Assembly: GCA_029861795.1 (NCBI GenBank)
Contig: JAOTYS010000094.1
Coordinates: 1 to 12,315, forward strand
Origin: Gammaproteobacteria bacterium
Lineage (GTDB): Bacteria > Pseudomonadota > Gammaproteobacteria > Arenicellales > JAOTYS01
Reading direction: 5' to 3'
DNA length: 12,315 nucleotides
A model generated the notes under the pieces. That model was not told the DNA's origin and did no database searches. It saw only the letters and a program-made list of their open reading frames with translations. The position numbers and the translations under genes are program-made. Below are positions 1 to 6,185 of this stretch, piece by piece; within the stretch, counting starts at the first letter, position 1; every line of letters starts with the position of its first letter.

Positions 1-1
1 T

Positions 2-82
2 TGTGCGGTCAAGGGGGGGGTGCTATTGGAATCGAGTGCACGTTTGCTGAAGGAGTTCTTTCACGCTCGACGCGCTCGCTGA
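2..82 (+). CDS. Possible 3' end of an upstream gene (partial)
   Basis: Reading from base 2 gives 26 codons and then TGA at 80-82. The tail reads as plausible protein, with a hydrophobic and basic helix-like end (LLESSARLLKEFF, then an Arg-rich stretch HARRAR). The other two forward frames look less protein-like. A weak terminator-like hairpin starts 11 bases after the stop, which fits a gene ending here. The stretch includes a run of eight G (13-20), read as Lys-Gly-Gly-Val. It is too short to assign a family, and an open frame of this length can occur by chance. Confidence 0.3.
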   Translation, partial: CAVKGGVLLESSARLLKEFFHARRAR

Positions 83-93
83 GGTAGACTAAC

Positions 94-121
94 GACCAAC
101 CACAGGCGGGTTGTCCGTTTT
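94..121 (+). terminator. Weak intrinsic terminator candidate
   Basis: CAACC (97-101) pairs with GGTTG (109-113). GA (94-95) and TC (114-115) extend the stem past a one-base bulge, and the loop has 7 bases. The run CGTTTT follows at 116-121. The stem is short and the T-run has only four bases, so efficiency would be modest. It lies just after the possible gene end at 82 and before the AIG2-like gene. Confidence 0.3.
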
Positions 122-199
122 GTGACGAGTTTATGCGCGCTTGCGGTATCCGCATCGAGAGCGCAGTTCTGGGAGAGCCTAATAGGGTGGTATCACGCG

Positions 200-739
200 A
201 TGATGCGCTATTTCTTTTTTGGAACATTGATGGATGCAGACGTGCTGGAGGTGGTCATTGGCCGGCGCTTGGCTGCCGACGCGATTTGCCCTGCGCGTCT
301 TGAAGGATACCGGCGAGGCCTGGTCCGCGATGAGTCGTATCCGGTGTTGCGTGCGACACCTGGCGCTTCTGTGGGCGGCGTGTTGGTTGATGCGCTGGAA
401 CAGGCTGATGTCGAGCGGATCGCGTTTTTCGAGGAAAGCGAGTATGCCACCGAGCGAGTGACAGTGGTGCTTGGCGATGGGGAACGGGTCGACGCTCATG
501 CGCATACTCAATGTGCTCTTGATTTCGACAGCGCCAGTGATTGGGACTTAAAACAGTGGCAACGCGCTGAAAAGGCTGAATTTCTGACTCTGGCTCGGTA
601 TTGGATGGCAAATTATGGTAGTGATGATATTGCCGCGGCCGAAGCACAATGGGATCGTCTCAAGGCACAACTAGCCAGTCAGCGTGACCCAGGGGAAGTC
701 AAGCTTTTCTCCCGCCTCCGCAGCTTTGGTTCAAGTTAG
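200..739 (+). CDS. Gamma-glutamylcyclotransferase-like (AIG2-like) protein
   Basis: A 179-residue protein of the GGCT/AIG2-like fold, a small barrel that in characterised members cyclises gamma-glutamyl groups to 5-oxoproline. The N-terminus has the family's FFFGTL signature (G8-T9-L10). It continues with PARLEGYRRGLV and a YPVLRATPGASVGGVLVD stretch typical of bacterial members. FFEESEY then matches the usual FEG-x-EY segment and places the likely catalytic glutamate at E78. The frame is open from TTG at 122, but family alignment starts at MMRYFFFG, so ATG at 200 (or 203) is preferred. GGGTGG (185-190) sits nine bases upstream as a ribosome binding site. No signal peptide is seen, so it should be cytoplasmic. 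It stands alone on its strand. The fold is clear; the substrate (glutathione degradation product, gamma-glutamylamine or other) cannot be read from sequence. Confidence 0.8.
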   Translation: MMRYFFFGTLMDADVLEVVIGRRLAADAICPARLEGYRRGLVRDESYPVLRATPGASVGGVLVDALEQADVERIAFFEESEYATERVTVVLGDGERVDAHAHTQCALDFDSASDWDLKQWQRAEKAEFLTLARYWMANYGSDDIAAAEAQWDRLKAQLASQRDPGEVKLFSRLRSFGSS

Positions 740-768
740 GAATCTCTCCTATAATAGGTTAAGAGGCT

Positions 769-787
769 ACATCATATTTGATGATGT
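769..787. repeat. Short inverted repeat after the AIG2-like gene
   Basis: ACATCAT (769-775) pairs with ATGATGT (781-787) across a five-base loop, ATTTG. It lies 29 bases after the stop at 739. No T-run follows, so it is not a standard terminator. It could protect an mRNA 3' end or be a protein site. Confidence 0.4.
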
Positions 788-869
788 GTAGGTTTGCCGA
801 CCCGAGCGAAAAAACGAATGTCGCGTCCGTCCGAAAACTGGGACCGTTTGTGCGATTTGAGCTTGTCAG

Positions 870-893
870 GGCACGGTTGCGTGCCTAATTTTT
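870..893 (+). terminator. Intrinsic terminator candidate
   Basis: GGCACG (870-875) pairs with CGTGCC (880-885) across a GTTG loop, and TAATTTTT follows (886-893). The stem is G+C-rich with a T-run directly after it. It lies 130 bases beyond the AIG2-like stop, so it may end that transcript or a short untranslated one. Confidence 0.45.
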
Positions 894-1184
894 GCCAAGG
901 TCGGGGAACAAGGATTCACTGAATTGCAACTTTACGCTTGTGCTAAGTTATAGAAACCACACAACGGTACAACTATCGATCAGGGAACCAGCTCGCGCGG
1001 ACAGCGGTTGCGTCACAACACGTATCTGTGAGCGAGAAACGGGAAACTGCCATGCGGACGTAGATGTTGTGTTTTTGCCATATGCCGTTCTCAGTGCGGG
1101 ATAACTAGAGATGCGGCTACATCGATTCGGTCTTCTAACCAGAGTCTCACTTTTGGGGCTTGCGCGACCTGGAGGGTATACAAA

Positions 1185-1730
1185 ATGTGGAAGAAATCTG
1201 ATAGTCTGGATGATCTGGTGAACTCAAATTCAGAACCAACGGCTACTACTACTAGTAGTAGACCTCAGACCCCGACGGCCAGATCTTCGAATCCAGCCAC
1301 CATCGGACCATCTATCTCCCTGCGCGGGGATCTGTCCGGCGATGAGGACTTGATCATAAAAGGGCGTGTCGAAGGCACGGTAAGTTTGAAGCAACACAAT
1401 GTTACCGTTGGCGAAGAGGGGCGGATTAAGGCGGATATCCATGGGTGCAATATCACTATTGCAGGCCAGATGGAAGGCGACGTCTACGCCAGCGAACAGG
1501 TCGTAGTGAAACGCAGTGGTCATGTTCGCGGTAACATCGTTTCGCCACGCGTGTCGTTGGAGGACGGTTGTAAATTCAAAGGATCTGTGGACATGGATTC
1601 ATCGATTGGTGCGGAGAAAGTCTCCAACCTACGGCCTTCCGCATCGTCAGCCAGCGATAGTCCCACATCAAAACCCGCGGTCCAGGCGCCCAAGGGTTCG
1701 ACCTCAGCACATCAGGGGAAGGCCAGCTAG
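1185..1730 (+). CDS. Bactofilin (polymer-forming cytoskeletal protein)
   Basis: A 181-residue bactofilin. This family self-assembles without nucleotide into filaments, often membrane-associated, that organise cell shape, stalks or wall-modifying enzymes. Residues about 1-38 are a polar Ser/Thr/Pro-rich tail. Residues about 39-137 form the right-handed beta-helix core, seen as short turns with regularly spaced glycine and hydrophobic residues (SLRGDLSGDEDLIIKGRVEG, then GCNITIAGQMEGDV, then GHVRGNIVSPRVSLEDG). Residues 138-181 are a second Ser/Pro-rich disordered tail. Length and layout are normal for the family. GGAGGG (1171-1176) lies eight bases before ATG 1185, a strong ribosome binding site. 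The methyltransferase-like gene follows 39 bases later and shares the terminator at 2406-2443. The N-terminal tail contains a DNA palindrome (1246-1261). There is no peptidase partner of the M23 type next door, unlike many bactofilin loci. Confidence 0.92.
   Translation: MWKKSDSLDDLVNSNSEPTATTTSSRPQTPTARSSNPATIGPSISLRGDLSGDEDLIIKGRVEGTVSLKQHNVTVGEEGRIKADIHGCNITIAGQMEGDVYASEQVVVKRSGHVRGNIVSPRVSLEDGCKFKGSVDMDSSIGAEKVSNLRPSASSASDSPTSKPAVQAPKGSTSAHQGKAS
1246..1261. repeat. Perfect 16-bp palindrome of CTA/TAG triplets
   Basis: CTACTACTAGTAGTAG is its own reverse complement and extends a (CTA)n run starting at 1243. It lies inside the bactofilin's disordered N-terminal tail and encodes part of the Thr-Thr-Thr-Ser-Ser run (residues 21-25). 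Confidence 0.8.
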
Positions 1731-1769
1731 CTTATTCACTCCACGGACCGGGCGCACACTTTGGTGAAG

Positions 1770-2393
1770 ATGCAGCGACACAGGAGCGTTGCAGAGGCGC
1801 TCCGGCCCGCTGAGGCATTAGCTGCCAGTGAATTTCAGTCCCATGGACTGAAAGTAGTGTGTGATCGTTTCCGCGAGGGGCGAAAGTATGATGTGCTGGA
1901 TCTGGGGTCGCCGAGTTCGGGCTCATTGGCGTACTTCGGCAACATGAACTGCCGACTTCACATCGAAGATTTGTTTCAGGAGCCTGATCCGTACGCTGAA
2001 TTTAGCCAGCGCAGCCCCTGGAAGGGTGGGGTATCTGATCAACTGATCGAGCGCCAAGACAATACCAGGTTCGATCTGATCATTGCTTGGGACTTCTTCA
2101 ACTATATGGACATTACGGCGATTGCCAGATTGATGTCCAACATCAACAAGTATTGCGAGCCGGGCACGCTGCTTTTCTTCCTAATCTCTACGTTCACCCA
2201 TATACCTACCCAGCCGTCGAAGTTCACGTTGATGGGCGATAGCACGCTACGCTACGAACCCTCAACCGTATCGACCATGTTAGGTCCACGTTACACGCCT
2301 AGGGAACTAGAGAAAGCGATTCGCGGGTTCAGAATCCTGAATCTCTTTTTGCTACAGAACGGACTGCAGGAGTATTTGTTCACTTTCGAGTAG
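1770..2393 (+). CDS. Methyltransferase-fold protein downstream of the bactofilin
   Basis: A 207-residue protein that looks like a class I (Rossmann-fold) SAM-dependent methyltransferase relative. From ATG 1770, YDVLDLGSPSSG (residues 40-51) sits where motif I belongs. HIEDLF (64-69) ends in acidic residues like strand beta-2, and FDLIIAWDFFNYM (101-113) resembles the beta-4 motif. Motif I normally reads D-x-G-x-G-x-G; here only the first glycine is in place and SPSS follows, so SAM binding is doubtful. No substrate motif is recognised, and no signal peptide or membrane helix is seen. In-frame TTG 1761 and GTG 1764 are alternative starts. No start has a clear ribosome binding site, so coupling to the bactofilin, which ends 39 bases upstream, is possible. 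The terminator at 2406 closes the unit. It could be a true methyltransferase with a variant motif, or a non-catalytic partner of the bactofilin. Confidence 0.65.
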   Translation: MQRHRSVAEALRPAEALAASEFQSHGLKVVCDRFREGRKYDVLDLGSPSSGSLAYFGNMNCRLHIEDLFQEPDPYAEFSQRSPWKGGVSDQLIERQDNTRFDLIIAWDFFNYMDITAIARLMSNINKYCEPGTLLFFLISTFTHIPTQPSKFTLMGDSTLRYEPSTVSTMLGPRYTPRELEKAIRGFRILNLFLLQNGLQEYLFTFE

Positions 2394-2405
2394 GGGTTCT
2401 GAAGC

Positions 2406-2443
2406 AATGGCTAATGTGTGGGTGGTTATTGGCCATTTCTTTT
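2406..2443 (+). terminator. Intrinsic terminator of the bactofilin operon
   Basis: AATGGCTAAT (2406-2415) pairs with ATTGGCCATT (2428-2437) over ten base pairs with one T-G wobble and a 12-base loop. TCTTTT follows (2438-2443). It starts 13 bases after the stop at 2393. It implies that the Lon-like gene downstream has its own promoter. Confidence 0.6.
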
Positions 2444-2459
2444 CGTCGCTTTCTCTTGT

Positions 2460-2540
2460 CTAGGAACGGACTAATTCCTACTGCGGTTTTGCATTACCAT
2501 GAGCGCATCGGTCATCACCTACAATCGTAGTTCCTAGGAG
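2460..2540 (+). promoter_or_regulatory. Repeated TAGGAA/TTCCTA elements ahead of the Lon-like gene
   Basis: TAGGAA (2461-2466) and TTCCTA (2475-2480) form an inverted repeat with an 8-base spacer. TTCCTA recurs at 2531-2536, inside the palindrome TCCTAGGA (2532-2539), which overlaps the ribosome binding site AGGAG (2536-2540). CTAGGAAC (2460-2467) is the exact reverse complement of GTTCCTAG (2530-2537), so in RNA the first element could pair with either partner, but not both. A -10-like TACAAT lies at 2520-2525 without a good -35. An operator pair or an RNA switch are both possible; the sequence alone does not decide. Confidence 0.35.
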
Positions 2541-2547
2541 AGAGAAC

Positions 2548-4986
2548 TTGACGGAGACAAAGCAGGCTACGGTGCTCCCAGCAAAGGCGTTACGCTGGGA
2601 GTGTGATCCGCAAAGCTTGGGTTTTCGATCCACCGCTGAAATCGATTCACCACCAGAAGTCGTAGGGCAGTCTACCGCGTACGAGGCGTTGAAGTTTGGA
2701 TTGCAGTGTCACGCCAAAGGACAGAATGTGTATGTACGAGGTGTGAGCGGCACTGGGCGGATGACATTGGTGCGGCGGCTGCTGGACGAGCTCAAACCTA
2801 AATGTGAGTTTAAGTATGATCGGTGTTATGTCCACAATTTCACCAGGCTTGATCGACCCCGCCTAATTTCACTGCCGGCGGGACAGGCGCGCGCGTTTCG
2901 TCGACGTATGCGAGAGCTCACAGAGTTTATCGGTGATGGTCTACCCAAGGCGTTAGATGCTGAACCAATCAAATCGCAACGCTCAGCGATTCAAGAAAAA
3001 ATTAAGGAGCGTGTCAGTGAGATAACCGCACCGTTAGAAGCCGACCTACAGAAGGCCGAAATGGCTATGGTCGCGTTGCAGTCGGGTCCGGTGGCGCAAA
3101 CTGCAATTTTTCCGTTGGTAGACGGACAGCCGATGCCGCCGGATCAATTCGATCAGTTGGTGATGCAGGGGAAGGTATCCGCCAAGAGAAAAGAGCAATT
3201 TTTGAAAGACCTTCCAGCTTTCCAGCAACGCCTTCACGAGATAAGCAAGACTGTTACCGAGGCTTACCAAACCGGCAGCGATGAGTTACGGACCTTGAAT
3301 GAAAATGCTGCGCGTGACTTATTACGCAGACTTGCAGACCCGATTATCGAAAGATTTCCGCAAGACACAGTAAGTATGTTCTTGCAGGAGGTGGTGCAAG
3401 ATGTGGTGGACAACCGCCTTAGAGGTTCGGCTGAGTTACCTGATCCCGAGACGCGCTATGGCATCAACGTGGTGCTGGAACACGATTCGGACGATCGCAG
3501 TCCAGTGGTGGAGGAGAGTACGCCAAACCTGGTTAATCTATTAGGAACGGTAGAGCCCGAGTGGGTAGCCCAGGGTCCGCCCCAGGCAGACTACCGAGGG
3601 GTTCGCGCGGGTGCGTTGCTACGCGCCGATGGGGGGTATCTTATCCTGAACGTTAAGGATGTGTTGACAGAACCTGGTGCATGGCGTGCGCTAATACGCA
3701 CACTGCGCACTGGTCGGCTGGAAATCGTGCCTGCAGAAGTGGGGTGGCTGCGGTCTTACCTTTCGTTGCAACCCGAGCCGATTGAGATCTCGGTGAGGGT
3801 CATTCTGGTCGGGGACGCGACCATGTATTACCAGCTTGACAGCCTTGATCCGGACTTTTCCGAGCTATTTAAGGTGCTGGCAGATCTTGATCATGAAATC
3901 GATCGTGACGCAGACGGTGTGAAACAATACGCTGCGGTGATCTCACAAATTGTTCGTGAGGAATCTTTACCGCACTTCAAAAGTGATGCGGTCGCGGCAT
4001 TGGCGGAGCATGGGGCAAGAATTGCCGCCAAGGCGGGCAAGCTCACGGCACGATTTGGACGCATAGCGGATATTGCGAGAGAGGCGGCGTTCCTCGCGAA
4101 TCAGGCTAGCGCAGACATGGTGTCCAGCGAGCACGTTGTCAATTCCGTTCAACGGACTAAATATCGAGCAAGCCTGCCATCTCGAAAGTTTCAGCAGCTG
4201 GTTAATAGCGGCACCATCAAGGTGGAAACACAGGGAGAAGTCGTGGGACAGATCAACGGCCTGGCGGTAATAAGTTCGGGTCCTGTGGTGTACGGGTTCC
4301 CCGCTCGCATTACCGCAACTATCGGTGCTGGTAGCGCTGGACTCATCAGTATCGAGGGTCGGGCTGCTATGTCAGGTGCGATTCATACCAAGGGATTCCA
4401 CATCCTAGGAGGGTTGCTGCGTCACTTGTTGAGGACTGATCATCCGCTAGCATTTAGCGCATCGTTGGCATTCGAACAGAGTTACGGTGGAATAGACGGC
4501 GATTCTGCGTCGGGAGCAGAGGTCTGTTGTCTGCTGAGTGCTCTTACTGACATGCCGATTTCGCAGAGCTTGGCGATGACGGGCGCCATAGATCAGCATG
4601 GGCACATTCAGGCAATCGGTGGGGCCAATGAAAAAATCGAGGGCTTCTTTGACGCGTGTAAGTTTTTGGGGCTCACCGGCGATCAGGGGACAATCATTCC
4701 CGCGTCTAATGCGGGTGATTTGATGTTAAGACATGATGTGGTGGAGGCTTGCGAAAGCGATAAGTTTCACGTGTTTGCTGTAGAGACTGTGCATCAAGCG
4801 TTGCAGTTGTTGACGGGCGTGGCCGCGGGAGAGCACGATGGAAGCGAATACCCGGAAGGGACATTGCTGCGATGCGCCGTGGATCGCGCTGGGGAATTTT
4901 GGCGTAAGACTATGCAGAGCCCGGCTAAGCTTACCTCCGTGGAGCGCGATGGGGAAGCTGAGAGCGATCAAAATCATGCCCAGTAA
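2548..4986 (+). CDS. LonB/YcbZ-type ATP-dependent protease
   Basis: An 812-residue Lon-related protease of the AAA_32 plus Lon_C type (YcbZ/LonB-like), a soluble ATP-driven serine protease family distinct from classical LonA. It lacks the LonA N-terminal domain. The AAA+ part covers roughly residues 15-540. Its Walker A position is GVSGTGRMT (65-73), with R71 where classical P-loops have lysine. The Walker B position is GGYLILNV (362-369), with N368 where aspartate is expected. A long, mostly helical insertion (about 120-290) follows the P-loop. The protease domain (about 560-780) has GDSASGAE with nucleophile S653 and GGANEKIEGF with K696. The 43-residue gap equals that of the E. coli Lon dyad (S679/K722), so proteolysis should be intact. 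The start is TTG 2548, supported by AGGAG (2536-2540) seven bases upstream. It has its own transcription unit and converges on the cysteine synthase-like gene. The family is firm; substrates are unknown. Confidence 0.92.
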   Translation: MTETKQATVLPAKALRWECDPQSLGFRSTAEIDSPPEVVGQSTAYEALKFGLQCHAKGQNVYVRGVSGTGRMTLVRRLLDELKPKCEFKYDRCYVHNFTRLDRPRLISLPAGQARAFRRRMRELTEFIGDGLPKALDAEPIKSQRSAIQEKIKERVSEITAPLEADLQKAEMAMVALQSGPVAQTAIFPLVDGQPMPPDQFDQLVMQGKVSAKRKEQFLKDLPAFQQRLHEISKTVTEAYQTGSDELRTLNENAARDLLRRLADPIIERFPQDTVSMFLQEVVQDVVDNRLRGSAELPDPETRYGINVVLEHDSDDRSPVVEESTPNLVNLLGTVEPEWVAQGPPQADYRGVRAGALLRADGGYLILNVKDVLTEPGAWRALIRTLRTGRLEIVPAEVGWLRSYLSLQPEPIEISVRVILVGDATMYYQLDSLDPDFSELFKVLADLDHEIDRDADGVKQYAAVISQIVREESLPHFKSDAVAALAEHGARIAAKAGKLTARFGRIADIAREAAFLANQASADMVSSEHVVNSVQRTKYRASLPSRKFQQLVNSGTIKVETQGEVVGQINGLAVISSGPVVYGFPARITATIGAGSAGLISIEGRAAMSGAIHTKGFHILGGLLRHLLRTDHPLAFSASLAFEQSYGGIDGDSASGAEVCCLLSALTDMPISQSLAMTGAIDQHGHIQAIGGANEKIEGFFDACKFLGLTGDQGTIIPASNAGDLMLRHDVVEACESDKFHVFAVETVHQALQLLTGVAAGEHDGSEYPEGTLLRCAVDRAGEFWRKTMQSPAKLTSVERDGEAESDQNHAQ

Positions 4987-5004
4987 CTGTGCGCAACATG
5001 TTTT

Positions 5005-6009
5005 TTACTTTTCAAGCCAAGCGGGGGCCGGGAGATTCTTTTCACGCAGGAACACGGGGTTGTAGAGTTTCGAGAGATAACGAGTACCGGAGTCACAAAG
5101 CAATGTCACTATGGTTTTCCCCGGCCCTAGGTCCTTCGCCAGGCGCATTGCACCGGCCACATTGATCCCGCTTGATCCGCCCAGACAGAGCCCTTCGTGT
5201 TCCAGCAAATCAAAACAGATGGGTAGCGCTTCCTCGTCAGGAATCTGATAAGCGTCATCGATAGGCGCATGTTCAAGATTCTTGGTGACTCGCCCCTGGC
5301 CAATGCCTTCAGTGATGGAACTACCCTCAGATTTGAGCTCTCCCGACTTGAAGTATTGATACATTGCTGCTCCCATTGGATCGGCGGCGGCGGTGACGAT
5401 ATTTTTGCTCTGGCTTTTTAGGTAAGTGCTGACCCCTGCCAAGGTGCCGCCGGTGCCAATGGCACAGATGAATCCATCTATGGTGCCATCGGTTTGCGTC
5501 CAAATCTCTGGCCCCGTACTCTCGATGTGACCGTCACGGTTTGCCACGTTGTCCCACTGGTTCGCCCATAATGCGCCGTTTGGCTCGGTTTTGGCCATGT
5601 CCGTGGCCAAGCGTTCGGACACGTGTACATAGTTGTTCGGATCTTTATACGGTGCCGCGGCAACCTCTATGAGCTCAGCACCGCACAATCGCAACATATC
5701 CTTCTTTTCTTGTGATTGAGTTTGTGGGATGACAATTACGGTACGGTAGCCGCGGGCGTTGCCCACCAGTGCCAGGCCAATACCGGTGTTGCCCGCAGTG
5801 CCTTCAACCACCACACCACCAGGGCCGAGCACATTGCGCTTCTCTGCATCGCGGATGATGTACCACGCGGCGCGATCCTTGACCGAGCCACCTGGATTTA
5901 GGAACTCAGCCTTGCCGAGAATGGTGCAACCGGTGATTTCTGAGGCTCGTCTAAGTTTTATCAGAGGCGTGTTACCGATGGCGCCTATAAAACCGTCTCT
6001 AATATCCAT
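5005..6009 (-). CDS. Cysteine synthase family PLP enzyme
   Basis: A 334-residue beta-family PLP enzyme of the cysteine synthase (O-acetylserine sulfhydrylase) type, which joins O-acetylserine and sulfide to give cysteine in the cytoplasm. NPGGSVKDRAAW carries the PLP-binding lysine K44. GTAGNTG (from G70) is the substrate-binding loop, with TAGNT in place of the common TSGNT. GTGGTLAG is the phosphate-binding loop, and CDSGTRYLSKLYN is a conserved C-terminal segment. There is no CBS domain, which argues against cystathionine beta-synthase. The set of motifs resembles a CysK-like subgroup shared with fungal mitochondrial enzymes, so I do not assign cysK or cysM. ATG at 6009 fits the family start; an in-frame TTG at 6021 is possible. 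No clear ribosome binding site is seen. Its stop lies 18 bases from that of the Lon-like gene on the other strand. The upstream inverted repeat (6085-6118) may be regulatory. Confidence 0.88.
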   Translation of the reverse strand: MDIRDGFIGAIGNTPLIKLRRASEITGCTILGKAEFLNPGGSVKDRAAWYIIRDAEKRNVLGPGGVVVEGTAGNTGIGLALVGNARGYRTVIVIPQTQSQEKKDMLRLCGAELIEVAAAPYKDPNNYVHVSERLATDMAKTEPNGALWANQWDNVANRDGHIESTGPEIWTQTDGTIDGFICAIGTGGTLAGVSTYLKSQSKNIVTAAADPMGAAMYQYFKSGELKSEGSSITEGIGQGRVTKNLEHAPIDDAYQIPDEEALPICFDLLEHEGLCLGGSSGINVAGAMRLAKDLGPGKTIVTLLCDSGTRYLSKLYNPVFLREKNLPAPAWLEK

Positions 6010-6084
6010 GGATCGCAACAATCGGTGAGCGTGTCCGATAGGATGTGACGCGGTACCAATTCACATGCAATGCCGCATAAAATG

Positions 6085-6118
6085 GGATGAACTGTACAGC
6101 GGGTGGTGCCGTACATCC
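6085..6118. repeat. Bulged inverted repeat upstream of the cysteine synthase-like gene
   Basis: TGTAC (6093-6097) matches GTACA (6111-6115) as an inverted repeat with a 13-base spacer. Outside it, GGAT (6085-6088) can pair with ATCC (6115-6118), sharing the A at 6115. The whole could form a bulged hairpin of about eight to nine pairs. It sits about 76-109 bases before ATG 6009 on the minus strand. This is a sensible place for an operator or for the end of the upstream transcript, but no T-run follows closely. Confidence 0.35.
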
Positions 6119-6185
6119 AGTGCAACTCTGAAAGATTGATTGTATACCCGGCTAGCCAGGCTGCACAGGTGTTACAGTGATGTGG

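Larger units (their letters stand above)
740..1184. other. Gene-free region before the bactofilin operon
   Basis: This 445-base stretch lies between the AIG2-like gene and the bactofilin. It has an inverted repeat at 769-787 and a terminator candidate at 870-893. A loose promoter-like pair is TTGCAA (924-929) and TATAGA (949-954), but its 19-base spacer is longer than ideal. The forward frame at 892-1104 has no protein-like features. A 36-codon frame from ATG 1111 overlaps the bactofilin start and has no clear ribosome binding site. I see no RNA gene or mobile element here. It presumably carries the promoter and leader of the bactofilin operon. Confidence 0.5.

Noticed and set aside
200..739. 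AIG2-like protein as a toxin or defence component
   Set aside because: It stands alone, has normal family features, and has no partner gene or mobile context.
892..1104. Forward open frame of 70 codons from a TTG start
   Set aside because: No recognisable domain, odd composition, no ribosome binding site, and it begins within the terminator-like T-run.
1111..1221. Possible leader peptide of 36 codons overlapping the bactofilin start
   Set aside because: No clear ribosome binding site, and the bactofilin has its own strong one at 1171-1176.
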